Assembly (NCBI RefSeq): GCF_028368855.1
Contig: NZ_JAQNCY010000001.1
Location: 992,001 to 1,056,000, forward strand
Reading direction: 5' to 3'
DNA: 64,000 bases
DNA from: Leisingera sp. SS27
GTDB taxonomy: Bacteria; Pseudomonadota; Alphaproteobacteria; Rhodobacterales; Rhodobacteraceae
Under the pieces are notes generated by a model, which saw only the letters and a program-made list of their open reading frames with translations, was not told where the DNA came from and made no database searches. Position 1 is the stretch's first letter, and every line of letters starts with the position of its first letter. The translations under genes were made by a program, and so were the position numbers. Positions 47,696-57,394 of this stretch are shown one piece after another.

Positions 47696-48640
47696 CTAAG
47701 CGCCGCCGCCGTCCCCGATGCGTATACCCGGCACGCTGCCGTCAGTGATCCGCTCCTTGCAGTAGCTGATGAAGGTCTTGACGGTCAGCACATTCTCGGC
47801 GCCCTCAGCGGTCAGCAAGCCCATCCGCATCGGCCGCAGCTTGCCTTCGATCGGCACGAAACTCAGCTTGCGCCCGTCCGGCGCCATGTCTGTTACCGGG
47901 CGTATATTGGCAATGGAATAGCCAAAGCCGTTTGCCACCAGCCCGCGCATCACCGCCATATCGCGTGTGCGCTCGGCAATCTGAGGTGTAACTCCAGCGC
48001 CCTCAAAGAATGACAGGAAGTACTCAGCGCTCAGCGGCAGATCCAGCAGCACCATCGGATGCCCGGCCAGGTCTTCCACCGTGACGCTGTTGCGGCCCGC
48101 CAGCGGGTGATCCTCGCTCAGCAAGGCATAGGGCGGCAGCTCCGCCAGTGCGTTGAACTTAAGGTCCGCCGGGATATTCAGGTCATAGGTCAGCGCCACG
48201 TCGATGCGCGCCTGGCGGATCAGCTCAATCAGCCCGGCCTGGTCGCGCTCCGTCTGGCTGATGGTGACGGCAGGATAGAGCGCCTCGAACTGGCGGCGCA
48301 GGCCCGGCACGATCAGCTGGGCAAAGGTCAGCAGGCATCCCACCGACAAGGGCCCCTGCACAAAGCCAGAGATATTGTCCGCCAGACGGCTGAGCGCCCC
48401 GGCCTCATACAGAACGGCGCGCGCCTGATCCATGAACTGATGCCCGGCCTGGGTCAGCGACAAGCCCTGCGCGTGCTTGCGCACAAACAGCTGCAGGCCG
48501 AATTCGTTCTCCAGCTGCGACACAGCCGCAGAGATCGACGGCGAGGACACATTCACCTTCTCCGAGGCCAGGGCAATGGACCCGGCCTCGCCGACGGCGA
48601 CGAAATACTCCAGCTGGCGCAAGGTGAAACGCAAAGGCAT
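47696..48640 (-). CDS. LysR-family regulator
   Basis: 314 residues. N-terminal helix-turn-helix (TLRQLEYFVAVGEAGSIALASEKVNVSSPSISAAVSQLE) and a substrate-binding domain. It is encoded inside the same-strand cluster, between the aldehyde dehydrogenase and the flavoprotein genes, and is the likely local regulator. Confidence 0.92.
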   Translation of the reverse strand: MPLRFTLRQLEYFVAVGEAGSIALASEKVNVSSPSISAAVSQLENEFGLQLFVRKHAQGLSLTQAGHQFMDQARAVLYEAGALSRLADNISGFVQGPLSVGCLLTFAQLIVPGLRRQFEALYPAVTISQTERDQAGLIELIRQARIDVALTYDLNIPADLKFNALAELPPYALLSEDHPLAGRNSVTVEDLAGHPMVLLDLPLSAEYFLSFFEGAGVTPQIAERTRDMAVMRGLVANGFGYSIANIRPVTDMAPDGRKLSFVPIEGKLRPMRMGLLTAEGAENVLTVKTFISYCKERITDGSVPGIRIGDGGGA

Positions 48641-48673
48641 GTCAGCAACTATGCCGGAGCAGGACCGGGCCGA

Positions 48674-50170
48674 TCAAGCCCGGTATTTGATCCAAGTGGT
48701 TTTCAGCGCGGTATATTTTTCCAGGCTGTGCAGCGACAGGTCACGCCCGAAGCCCGACTGCTTCATGCCCCCGAACGGTGTCTGAGCTGACAAAGCGTCT
48801 ACAGTGTTCACCGAAACGGTGCCAACCTGCAGCTTGTCCGCCACCCGGCAAGCGCGGCTGAGGTTGCCGGTCCAGACCGACGCCGCCAGCCCATAGATCG
48901 AGTCATTGGCCATGGCGACGGCCTCCTCCTCGCGGTCAAACGGGATCACCGACAGCACCGGGCCAAAGATCTCATCCCGGGCCAGCGGGTTGTCGTGGCT
49001 CACGTCGTCAAAGATCGTCGGCTGCACGAAACAGCCCTTGCCATCAACGGTCACCCGCTCGCCGCCCGCCACCAGATTGGCCGAGGATTTGCCCGCCTCG
49101 ACAAAGCGCATGATGCTTTCGGTCTGCTTCTCATCCACGATGGCGCCCATTTTCGAGGCCGGATCCAGCGGATCACCCGGCTGGGTAGCCGCGGCGCGGG
49201 CAATCAGCTTCTCGACAAAGGCGTCCTTGATCGAGCGCTCCACATAGAGCCGCGAGTTGGCCGAGCAGACCTCCCCCTGATTGAAGAAGATGCCAAAGGC
49301 AGCCATGTCGGCAGCCGTGTCCAGATCCTCGCAATCCGCAAACACCAGGTTGGGGCTCTTGCCGCCGGTTTCGGGCCAGACCTGCTTCAGGTTCGACTGC
49401 CCGGAATACTGCATGAACATCTTGCCGACTGCGGTAGAACCCGTGAAAGCAAGGCAGTCCACATCCATATGAAGACCCAGCGCCTTGCCCGCGGTTGCAC
49501 CATAGCCCGGCACCACGTTGAAGACCCCGTCCGGCACCCCGGCCTCAGCCGCCAGTTCCGCCAGCCGCAGCGCTGACAAAGGCGACTGTTCCGCCGGTTT
49601 CAAAACAACCGAGTTGCCTGCGGCCAAGGCCGCCGCTGCTTTCCAGGTCGCCATGTCCAGCGGGAAGTTCCAGGGCGTTACAGCCCCGACCACGCCCAAT
49701 GGCACGCGGCTGACCAGCGCCAGATCGCCCGGCCCGGTCGGCGCCACCTCGTCATAGACCTTGTCGATGGCCTCGGCATACCATTGAAAGAAATGCGCAG
49801 ACCCGGGCGCGTCGATGGTGGCCGCATCGGTCACCAGCTTGCCCATGTCCAGGCTGTCCAGCAGCGCCATCTCCTCCAGATTTTCCCGGATCAGGTCCGC
49901 CAGTTTCAGCATCACCGCCTTGCGGTCCCCCGGCGCCATCCGCGACCAGCGCCCATCCTCAAACGCCCTGCGGCCCGCCGCAACGGCGCTGTTCACGTCT
50001 TCTTCATCACATTCGGAAACCTGCGCCAGCACCTCGCCCGTTGCCGGGTTCACGCTGGCAAAGGTCCTGCCCGAGGCCGCATCTATGAACTTGCCGTCAA
50101 TAAAGGCCTGACTGCGGAATGAGAGAGCCGCAGCCCGGGATTTCCAGTCGTCAAATGAATAGTCCAGCAT
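48674..50170 (-). CDS. NAD-dependent aldehyde dehydrogenase (PuuC-like)
   Basis: 498 residues. Catalytic Cys in FFNQGEVCSANSRLYV, Glu in PETGGKSPN, NAD loop FTGSTAVGKMF, and TPWNFPLDMATWK. Closest in pattern to gamma-glutamyl-gamma-aminobutyraldehyde or betaine-aldehyde type enzymes. Fits oxidation of an aldehyde made from an amine. Start at 50170; DUF1028 gene lies 14 bases upstream. Confidence 0.92.
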   Translation of the reverse strand: MLDYSFDDWKSRAAALSFRSQAFIDGKFIDAASGRTFASVNPATGEVLAQVSECDEEDVNSAVAAGRRAFEDGRWSRMAPGDRKAVMLKLADLIRENLEEMALLDSLDMGKLVTDAATIDAPGSAHFFQWYAEAIDKVYDEVAPTGPGDLALVSRVPLGVVGAVTPWNFPLDMATWKAAAALAAGNSVVLKPAEQSPLSALRLAELAAEAGVPDGVFNVVPGYGATAGKALGLHMDVDCLAFTGSTAVGKMFMQYSGQSNLKQVWPETGGKSPNLVFADCEDLDTAADMAAFGIFFNQGEVCSANSRLYVERSIKDAFVEKLIARAAATQPGDPLDPASKMGAIVDEKQTESIMRFVEAGKSSANLVAGGERVTVDGKGCFVQPTIFDDVSHDNPLARDEIFGPVLSVIPFDREEEAVAMANDSIYGLAASVWTGNLSRACRVADKLQVGTVSVNTVDALSAQTPFGGMKQSGFGRDLSLHSLEKYTALKTTWIKYRA

Positions 50171-50184
50171 CGTCTCTCTCCTGA

Positions 50185-50859
50185 TTATTCGTCGCCCGGC
50201 ACGCCGTAGGACGGCGCCTCGCGCGGGTCGAGCGCGCGCTGGACGTAGGCATCCAGCTGCGGCTTGTAGATGTCCCAGGCCATGGCAATGTTCTCGATCG
50301 GGCAGTCCTCAGACCAATCGCAGCGCAGGTCGGCCACAGGCCAGCTCACCTTGTCGACGATTTTCATGCCTGCCGAATGCACCGGCCCGGCCTCGCCGCC
50401 TGCTGCCAGCCCGGCCCGCATGGCGGCAATCAGCCGGTCGCCAAGATGGCCGGTTGAAGCCGCGAACCCGTCCACAATGGCCTGGCAGACGCCATCGTTG
50501 GCCAGCAGGTTGCCGCCCGAGGCCACATCCTGGCCTTCTGCCTGCGTCCAGATGCCCAGAGAGTTCGGCCCGGAGTGAATGGCCGTGCCGCCGCTTTTGT
50601 CTACCGCCAGCACCTGCCGGTATTCAATGAACCTGCCGCGCCGCTGAACTTCCGCAACCGCCTCAGCCGCGCTCAAGCCCTGCTCCATCAGGTTCAGTGC
50701 CAGCGGGCCGAGGCTGGGATCGGTCACATTCTGGCTTGCCACCGCGCCAACACCCGCCCGCGCAAAGGAACAGCGCGCCGCCACCGCCGGCGAGGAGGAC
50801 GAAATCGCCACCCCGAACATGCCCGTTTCCGCGCAGCGCGCCACAAGCGAAAATGTCAT
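50185..50859 (-). CDS. DUF1028 protein (Ntn-hydrolase-like)
   Basis: 224 residues of DUF1028: TFSLVARCAETGMFGVAISSSSPAVAARC, VGAVASQNVTDPSLG, and GNLLANDGVCQAIVDGF. The family is thought to have an Ntn-hydrolase fold; reactions are not well defined. Often found with RidA proteins and amino-acid or amine catabolic genes, as here. Confidence 0.87.
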   Translation of the reverse strand: MTFSLVARCAETGMFGVAISSSSPAVAARCSFARAGVGAVASQNVTDPSLGPLALNLMEQGLSAAEAVAEVQRRGRFIEYRQVLAVDKSGGTAIHSGPNSLGIWTQAEGQDVASGGNLLANDGVCQAIVDGFAASTGHLGDRLIAAMRAGLAAGGEAGPVHSAGMKIVDKVSWPVADLRCDWSEDCPIENIAMAWDIYKPQLDAYVQRALDPREAPSYGVPGDE

Positions 50860-50981
50860 CGTATTTCCTCCTCAACAGCCACTGGAAACGGATCCGTTCT
50901 TCATCTGGCCGGAAATATCCTCGGGGGTGAATTGAGCTGCAGGCTCAAGAGGGGGCAGACAGCCCCCTTCCCGCTTCCGGA

Positions 50982-51398
50982 TCAATCCGGGATAACCGCG
51001 GTGCCGTCGATCTCCACCAGCCACTCGGGCCGTGCCAGCGCCTGCACAACCAGGCCGGTCGACACCGGGTGCACCCCTTTGATGTATTCGCCCATGGTGC
51101 GGTAAACCGCCTCGCGGTGGCGCACATCGGTGATGTAAACGACGACCTTCACCAGATGCTCCATTGTGCCGCCGCACTCTTCGATCAGCTGCCTGATGTT
51201 TTGCATCACCTTATGGGTCTGCTCCACCGGGTCGTGGCTTTCAATGTTCTTCGCATCGTCCAGGTTCTGCGGGCATTGGCCGCGTAAATAGACAGTCTTG
51301 CCGCCCTGCGTTACCACCGCCTGGCACAGGTCGTTGTCGAGGTTCTGTTCCGGGTAGGTGATCTTGGTGTTGAACTTGCGGATACGGGTATGAGCCAT
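50982..51398 (-). CDS. RidA-family protein
   Basis: 138 residues. RidA (YjgF/YER057c) pattern: YLRGQCPQNLDD, VMQNIRQLIEECGGTMEHLVKVVVYITDV and RPEWLVEIDGTAVI. The usual active Arg appears not to be in its standard C-terminal place, so it may be of a non-archetypal subfamily. RidA proteins hydrolyse reactive imines and enamines. GGAGG precedes ATG 51398. Confidence 0.88.
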   Translation of the reverse strand: MAHTRIRKFNTKITYPEQNLDNDLCQAVVTQGGKTVYLRGQCPQNLDDAKNIESHDPVEQTHKVMQNIRQLIEECGGTMEHLVKVVVYITDVRHREAVYRTMGEYIKGVHPVSTGLVVQALARPEWLVEIDGTAVIPD

Positions 51399-51486
51399 GG
51401 TGTCCTCCTGGCCTGGCGGGATGGCGTGTCCGGTCAAAACCTGCGCTGACCGGCACAACTGTCATGTGCTGCTGCGAACCGGAAGG

Positions 51487-52746
51487 TCAGGCCTCATCAG
51501 GCGCGCGGTAGCCTTCGTAATGACGCTGGATGGCGATCTGGTCGGCCACATGCTTGGCATCATGCCAGACCCCCCAGATGAAGGTCGAGCCGCGGCGCGA
51601 CTGCCAGGGCAGGCCCAGGAAGTAGATCCCCGGCTCGGCGGACACACCGCGCTGATGCTGCGGGCGGCCGGTCCCGTCAAAGGCATCGACGTGCATCCAC
51701 GAGAAATCCTGACGGAACCCGGTGGCCCAAAGAATGGTTGTGATACCTTCGTCTTCCAGGTCGAGTGCGCGGATCGGGTTTGTCAGACTGTCCGGATCGG
51801 GGAAGGCCTTGCGGGCTTCCGGCTCCTCGGGCAACTCAATGCCGGTGCGTTCGGCATAGGCATCCGCAAGATCCAGCATCTTCAGGTAGTCCGCGTCGCC
51901 TGCTGCAATATTGTCCTGCAGATCGCCGGCGAAATTCATGACCCCGTTTTCATAGGACTCGGTCAGGCCCAGCAGCGTCACCCCCTCGCCTGCCAGGCGG
52001 CGGAAATCCATGGTCTGACCGCCATAGGCCCCGCTGACGGAGATTGTCACATGCTCCTTGCCCGGCTCCAGCGCGGCCTGATCCCACAGGCCCAGCACCC
52101 CCAGCCACCAGACAAAGTCGCGTCCCCGGTACATCCGCGGCGGGCGGTCGTGCGGCCCCACCGAAAGATAAACCTTGCGGCCTGCCCGATTCAGCTCATC
52201 GGCGATCTGCGCACCGGATGACCCCGCACCGACCACCAGCACCGCGCCTTCGGGCAGCTGTTCCGGATTGCGGTAGAGAAAGGAATGAAGCTGGTTCACC
52301 TCTGCGCCCTCCGGCACCAGCGGCGGGATAACGGGGTGCTGAAAGGCGCCGGTGGCAGCAACAATGCGCTTCGCTTCGATCACGCCATTTGAGGTCTCGA
52401 CCCGGAAACCCCCGCTGCCCTTGATACGCTCGGCCCTGGTCACTTCGACACCGGTCCGGATCGGGGCGTTGAAACGCCCGGCGTATTCAACGAAATAATC
52501 CGCAATACGTTCCTTCCCGGCAAAGGCCTCCGGATCGGTATCCGTGAACTCAAGGTTCGGAAAACGGTCGTGCCAGGCCGGGCCGTTGGCCACCAGCGAG
52601 TCCCAGCGGCCAGTGCGCCAGGCCTCGGCAATCCGGTTCTTTTCCAGCACCAGATGCGGCACGCCATGACTGGTCAGGTGTTCGCTCATGGCCACCCCGG
52701 CCTGACCAGCACCGACAACCAGCGTATCAGTTTTTTCGATCGCCAT
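51487..52746 (-). CDS. Flavin-containing monooxygenase-like protein
   Basis: 419 residues. FAD loop VVGAGQAGVAMSEHL and NAD(P) loop VVGAGSSGAQIADEL; HDRFPNLEF and ATGAFQHP are typical of the FMO/CzcO group. Probable N- or S-oxygenation, or Baeyer-Villiger-like reaction, of a small amine. ATG 52746 with AAGG upstream is preferred over a TTG at 52752. First gene of the cluster. Confidence 0.87.
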   Translation of the reverse strand: MAIEKTDTLVVGAGQAGVAMSEHLTSHGVPHLVLEKNRIAEAWRTGRWDSLVANGPAWHDRFPNLEFTDTDPEAFAGKERIADYFVEYAGRFNAPIRTGVEVTRAERIKGSGGFRVETSNGVIEAKRIVAATGAFQHPVIPPLVPEGAEVNQLHSFLYRNPEQLPEGAVLVVGAGSSGAQIADELNRAGRKVYLSVGPHDRPPRMYRGRDFVWWLGVLGLWDQAALEPGKEHVTISVSGAYGGQTMDFRRLAGEGVTLLGLTESYENGVMNFAGDLQDNIAAGDADYLKMLDLADAYAERTGIELPEEPEARKAFPDPDSLTNPIRALDLEDEGITTILWATGFRQDFSWMHVDAFDGTGRPQHQRGVSAEPGIYFLGLPWQSRRGSTFIWGVWHDAKHVADQIAIQRHYEGYRAPDEA

Positions 52747-53124
52747 GTCCAAACCTTTCCTGCATCTTCCGCCGGCGCCATCGCCCTGCCGGCTCTAGAG
52801 GGGAGAATGTTCACATCCTCAGCGCAGGAGAAAGAAATCTATGGCTTACCCCTGCTTCGCCTGCCGCTAACCCGCGCTTCTCCGGCCTGTGCACTGCACC
52901 AGACCCGGCGCCGCAGACCTTGCGCAGAAGGCGGTGAGTGACAGACTGGCCGGGTAACGCCGTCGAAACAGGCCCAAGGCATGCCTCAGGCGTGAAGGAA
53001 AATTGGAGCTCAGGCCACCTTGGAATATCCGGGAACAATCAGGCGGAAAGCCTGAAGCAGAACAAACTGACCGGTTCAAAAGCCAGGTCAGGCTCAGGAG
53101 AGAATTGCCGTTTTCGTGATTTAG
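52747..53124. other. Intergenic region before tRNA-Ser
   Basis: No credible gene in 378 bases. It should carry the promoter of the monooxygenase cluster; no clear operator was seen. Confidence 0.4.
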
Positions 53125-53214
53125 TGGCGGGGAGACAGGGATTCGAACCCTGGGAACGCTCTCACGTTCAACGGTTTTCAAGACCGCCGCATTCGACCAC
53201 TCTGCCACCTCCCC
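53125..53214 (-). tRNA. tRNA-Ser (TGA)
   Basis: 90 bases with an encoded CCA. Acceptor GGGGAGG with TCTCCCC, anticodon loop CTTGAAA with TGA (complement at 53178-53180), long variable arm typical of tRNA-Ser, T arm CAGGG TTCGAAT CCCTG. Confidence 0.96.
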
Positions 53215-53466
53215 GGTCCGTCAGCGGTTTAGGATGCAACGCCGGGCGAGGCAAGCGGAAATCCTTGGCCAGCGGAAACTGCGCAAGAGAAATTTTCCAG
53301 CCGCCGTCAGACACGCGGAAATCTGCCACCGGCGCGGCTTTCCCTTGCATCGTGATCCGGCAGGGTTTTCATGACCGGAAGCGCAGGCTATCATGCCGCA
53401 AATCAAGAAGACCGGGCATTCCGGCAGGGGCGCAAAAGCGCCGCGGGCACAGGCAAGGATGAAAGC

Positions 53467-54390
53467 ATGTCAAACACGGTGTCGAGAGCAAGAAAGGCCC
53501 CGCGGATCACCGCAGCGGCCTTGGGCCTGCTGGTCCTGGCAGCTTGCGAGGACGGAGCGAAACTGGGCTTCCTGGCGCCAAAGCCCAAGGCAGAAGGCGA
53601 GGTCCGCACCTCCAGCAGCACCAAGCTGGTGGAACGCGACGTGGAGGCGCCCGACGTGTTTCAGGTCACCGAGGCCGGCCTGTGGGACGGGCGCCCGTCG
53701 ATCGGCGGGGTCTGGGTGGCGCACCCCGACACCAAGGACCCGGAACGGGTGATCATCCGCAACAATGCCAACGGCCAGTTCGTGATCGGCGCCCTGTTCC
53801 GGCGCGAACGCGAGATTCCGGGACCGCGGCTGCAGGTGTCTTCGGATGCGGCCGCCGCATTGGGCATGCTCGCCGGTGCACCGGTTGAAGTGAACGTTAC
53901 CGCTCTGCGGCGCGAGGAAGTCGCCCCGGAACCGCAGCCGGAGGACGCTGCCGCCGGGGAGGAAACCCAGCCGGAAGGCACGGAAACGGCCGAAGCCGCG
54001 CTGGCTGGCAGCGAGATTTCCGAAACCCCGCTGGATCCGATTGCCGGTGCCGCTGCCGCGATTGAGGCCTCGGCGCCCACCACCCCGGAAGCAGCTGCGG
54101 CACCGGCCGAGGCTGAGGCCGCCTCAGCGCCGGCGCCCAAGCAGCAGAAGACGTCGCTCAGAAAACCCTACATCCAAATCGGCATCTTCAGCGTTGAAGC
54201 CAACGCCAAACATGCAGCCAACGCTATGCGCAGCTCCGGGATGGTGCCGGAAGTGCGTAAGCAATCCACCAGCGGCAAGACTTTCTGGCGGGTGCTGGTT
54301 GGCCCGGCGCAAAGCAAGGCCGAGCGCAGCCAGCTTCTGAAAAGCGTAAAGGACACCGGATTCGCTGATGCCTATGCTGTCACGAACTGA
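53467..54390 (+). CDS. SPOR-domain lipoprotein (RlpA-like)
   Basis: 307 residues. Signal with lipobox LLVLAAC (Cys near residue 24). A domain with RVIIRNNANGQFVIG and LQVSSDAAAALGM resembles the double-psi barrel of RlpA, then an acidic Ala/Pro/Glu-rich linker (about 155-220) and a C-terminal SPOR domain (KPYIQIGIFSVEANAKHAA ... TFWRVLVGP) that binds denuded septal glycan. Expected in the cell envelope at the division site. The start 53467 was chosen for the lipoprotein signal. Overlaps the next gene by 23 bases. Confidence 0.85.
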   Translation: MSNTVSRARKAPRITAAALGLLVLAACEDGAKLGFLAPKPKAEGEVRTSSSTKLVERDVEAPDVFQVTEAGLWDGRPSIGGVWVAHPDTKDPERVIIRNNANGQFVIGALFRREREIPGPRLQVSSDAAAALGMLAGAPVEVNVTALRREEVAPEPQPEDAAAGEETQPEGTETAEAALAGSEISETPLDPIAGAAAAIEASAPTTPEAAAAPAEAEAASAPAPKQQKTSLRKPYIQIGIFSVEANAKHAANAMRSSGMVPEVRKQSTSGKTFWRVLVGPAQSKAERSQLLKSVKDTGFADAYAVTN

Positions 54391-55588
54391 CACCCCCGGC
54401 GCGCATCTGGCGCGTCTCCTGAAATCATCTCTGCGCACGGGTCTTGCTGCCGGTCTGGCCGTAAGCCTTTCGGCACTGTCAGCCGCCGCTTTTGATACCA
54501 AGGCACGCGCGGCCTATGTGCTGGATTCGGGCACGGACACCGTGCTGCTTTCAAAAAACGCCGATGTGCCGCTGCCGCCGGCCTCGATGTCCAAGCTGAT
54601 GACGCTCTATGTGGCCTTTGAGGCGCTGCGCGACGGCCGTCTGACCCTGAATGAGACCCTGCCCGTCAGCCAGCACGCGATGAGCTACAAGGGCTCCACC
54701 ATGTTCCTGGACACGCTGGACCGGGTGCGGGTCGAGGATCTGCTGCGCGGAATCATCGTGCTGTCCGGTAACGACGCCTGCGTGGTGATCGCCGAGGCGC
54801 TGAGCCCGGATGGAACAGAGGCTGGCTTTGCCCGCTACATGACCAAGCGCGGCCAGGAACTGGGCATGACCGCCTCGACCTTTGCCAATTCCAACGGCTG
54901 GCCCGCCGCCGGGCACCGGATGTCGGTGCATGACCTGGCGATACTGGCCGAGCGGCTGATCGAGGATTTCCCGGAATACTATCCGCTGTTTGCCGAAACC
55001 AAGTTCGAGTTTGACGGCCGCGCGCCCTCCAATGTCCGCAACCGCAACCCGCTGCTGAAGCTGGGCATCGGCGCCGACGGGCTGAAGACCGGCCACACTG
55101 AAGAAGCGGGCTACGGTCTCGTCGGCTCTGCCAAGCAGGGCGACCGCCGGGTGATCTTCGTGGTCTCCGGGCTCGACACTGAGCGCGGGCGCGCAGAGGA
55201 GGCTGAAGCCCTCGTTAACTGGTCGTTTCGCCAATTTACCAAAAAAACCGTTGCCAAGGCGGGCATCCCCATCGCCGAAGCCGAGATTTGGCGGGGGGCC
55301 GAGCGATCGGTAGGACTGGTGCCCGCGGAGGACCTGGAAATCCTGCTGCCGTCACTGGCAAGCGGCACCATCGAGGGCGAGGTCGTCTACAGCGGCCCGA
55401 TAGAGGCTCCGGTGGCCCAGGGCCAGCGCCTGGCGGAGCTGGTGCTGCAGCCTGAGGAATTGCCGGAGGTGCGGCTGCCGCTGGTCGCCGAGAGCGATGT
55501 GCCCGCTGGCGGCTTTGTGGTGCGGGTGAAAACCGCAGCCCAGGTGCTGATCAAGCAATTCCTGACCGGTCCCGAGGGGGCGCTGTGA
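54368..55588 (+). CDS. D-alanyl-D-alanine carboxypeptidase (DacA/DacC type)
   Basis: 406 residues. Signal peptide (LAAGLAVSLSALSAAA), then a peptidase S11 domain with SMSK (Ser73-Lys76), SGND and KTGHT motifs, and a C-terminal domain. Low-molecular-mass penicillin-binding protein that trims peptidoglycan side chains; suits its SPOR neighbour. Confidence 0.93.
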   Translation: MPMLSRTDTPGAHLARLLKSSLRTGLAAGLAVSLSALSAAAFDTKARAAYVLDSGTDTVLLSKNADVPLPPASMSKLMTLYVAFEALRDGRLTLNETLPVSQHAMSYKGSTMFLDTLDRVRVEDLLRGIIVLSGNDACVVIAEALSPDGTEAGFARYMTKRGQELGMTASTFANSNGWPAAGHRMSVHDLAILAERLIEDFPEYYPLFAETKFEFDGRAPSNVRNRNPLLKLGIGADGLKTGHTEEAGYGLVGSAKQGDRRVIFVVSGLDTERGRAEEAEALVNWSFRQFTKKTVAKAGIPIAEAEIWRGAERSVGLVPAEDLEILLPSLASGTIEGEVVYSGPIEAPVAQGQRLAELVLQPEELPEVRLPLVAESDVPAGGFVVRVKTAAQVLIKQFLTGPEGAL

Positions 55589-56244
55589 CAGCTGGCACGG
55601 GATCTGGCTCAGGGCGCGGCCTGTTCATCACTTTTGAAGGCATCGACGGGTCCGGCAAGTCCACCCAATGCCGCCTGCTGGCCGAGGCGCTGCAGGCGGA
55701 GGGCCGCGATGTTGTGCTGACACGCGAACCCGGCGGCTCGCCCGGCGCCGAGGAAATCCGCCGCCTGGTGCTGGAGGGTGACCCCGACCGATGGTCGGCG
55801 GAAACAGAGCTGCTGTTGTTCATGGCTGCGCGGCGCGACCATCTGGAGCGCACCATCGAACCCGCCCTCGCGGCTGGCAAAGTAGTGATCTGCGACCGCT
55901 TTGCCGACAGCACCCGTATGTATCAGGGCCTGTCGCGCGGCGACCTGCGGGCGGCGGTGGACCAGATGCACAAGCTGATGATCGGCCGCGAACCGGATCT
56001 GACCCTGCTGATTGACATGGACCCGGCAGAAGGGCTGGCCCGTGCCAAGGGGCGGCAGGGTACAGAAGAACGGTTCGAGGATTTCGGCGTCGAGCTGCAA
56101 GAAAAGATGCGCGCGGGCTTCCTGGCGCTGGCGCAGGAATTTGCCACCCGCTTCCGCGTGGTCGACGGCGCCCGCCCGGTGGAGGAGGTCGCCGCAGACG
56201 TCCGCAAGCTGGCGGATGGAGCACTGGAAGGGCCTGCTGCATGA
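55585..56244 (+). CDS. tmk: Thymidylate kinase
   Basis: 219 residues. P-loop FEGIDGSGKST, LTREPGGSPGAEEIR, VICDRFADSTRMYQG and the lid region RAKGRQGTEERFE. It phosphorylates dTMP. GTG start at 55585 overlaps the preceding stop by four bases; 4-base overlap with holB. Confidence 0.96.
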   Translation: MTAGTGSGSGRGLFITFEGIDGSGKSTQCRLLAEALQAEGRDVVLTREPGGSPGAEEIRRLVLEGDPDRWSAETELLLFMAARRDHLERTIEPALAAGKVVICDRFADSTRMYQGLSRGDLRAAVDQMHKLMIGREPDLTLLIDMDPAEGLARAKGRQGTEERFEDFGVELQEKMRAGFLALAQEFATRFRVVDGARPVEEVAADVRKLADGALEGPAA

Positions 56245-57359
56245 GCGCTGACGAAGACTTTCCCCGCGCCGATCAGGCCGAGGGCGCGCCGCATCCGCGC
56301 GAGACCCTGCGTCTCATCGGCCAGGACGCGGCGGAGCAGGATTTCCTGACTGTATACAACTCCGACCGCCTGCACCACGGCTGGCTGCTGACCGGCCCGC
56401 AGGGGGTGGGCAAGGCAACGCTGGCCTGGCGGATCGCCCGTTTCCTGCTGGCAACACCGCCGGCCGAGGACGGCCTGTTCGGCGCCCCGCCGCCGCCGCA
56501 GACGCTGGACATTGACCCTGATCATCCAGTTTCCCACCGCATCCAGGCGCTGGCGGAGCCAGGGCTGGCGCCGATCACCCGGTCTTATGACGACAAGGGC
56601 AAACTGCGCAGTCAGATCGTGGTCGATGACATACGTAAATTGAACCGCTTCTTCGGCCTGTCGGCCACGGACGGCGGACGGCGGGTGGTGATCGTGGACG
56701 CCGCCGACGACATGAACGTGAGCGCCGCCAACGCGCTCTTGAAGATGCTGGAGGAACCGCCGGCGCGCACCACGATCCTCTTGATCTCCCACCAGCCCTC
56801 GCGCCTGCTGCCGACGATCCGTTCGCGCTGCCGCACCCTGCGTTTAGGGCCGCTGTCCGCGCAGGACATGGAAGCGGCGCTGGCGCAATCCGGCGTTGAG
56901 CTGCCGCAGAACATGGAGAACCTCGCGGCCCTTGCTGGCGGATCCGTCGGTGCAGCCCTGAGGCTGATCAATCTGGGCGGGCTCAGGATCTATTCAGAGC
57001 TGGTGCAGATCCTGAACACGATGCCACGGCTGGACCGGCAGCGGGCAATGTCCCTGGCTGAGGCCGCTGCCCAGCGCGGCGCGGCTGAGAAGTTCGAACT
57101 GCTCTTGTCGCTGACCGAGATGGCGCTGGCTCGGCTGGCACGCACCGGCGCCACCGGCGCACCGCCAGCGCCGGAAGCGGCACCACAGGAGGCCGCGATG
57201 CTGCAGCGCTTGTCGCCCGATCCGCGCAAGGGCCGCGCCTGGGCCGACCTTGCCGCGGAAGTGACCGCCCGCGCCCGCCACGGGCAGGCGGTGAACCTTG
57301 ACCCCGCCGCCCTTGTCCTAGATACGGTTTTCAAGATGCAGGAAACCGCGTCGCGCTAG
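56241..57359 (+). CDS. holB: DNA polymerase III delta-prime subunit
   Basis: 372 residues. Clamp-loader AAA+ domain with GPQGVGKATLAWRIARFLL, VVIVDAADDMNVSAANALLKMLEEPP and IRSRCRTL. N- and C-terminal extensions as in alphaproteobacterial HolB. Part of the tmk-holB-tatD operon common in bacteria. Confidence 0.94.
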   Translation: MSADEDFPRADQAEGAPHPRETLRLIGQDAAEQDFLTVYNSDRLHHGWLLTGPQGVGKATLAWRIARFLLATPPAEDGLFGAPPPPQTLDIDPDHPVSHRIQALAEPGLAPITRSYDDKGKLRSQIVVDDIRKLNRFFGLSATDGGRRVVIVDAADDMNVSAANALLKMLEEPPARTTILLISHQPSRLLPTIRSRCRTLRLGPLSAQDMEAALAQSGVELPQNMENLAALAGGSVGAALRLINLGGLRIYSELVQILNTMPRLDRQRAMSLAEAAAQRGAAEKFELLLSLTEMALARLARTGATGAPPAPEAAPQEAAMLQRLSPDPRKGRAWADLAAEVTARARHGQAVNLDPAALVLDTVFKMQETASR

Positions 57360-57394
57360 GGTTTTGGCGCGGTGCAAGCGGCACCAGAGGACAA

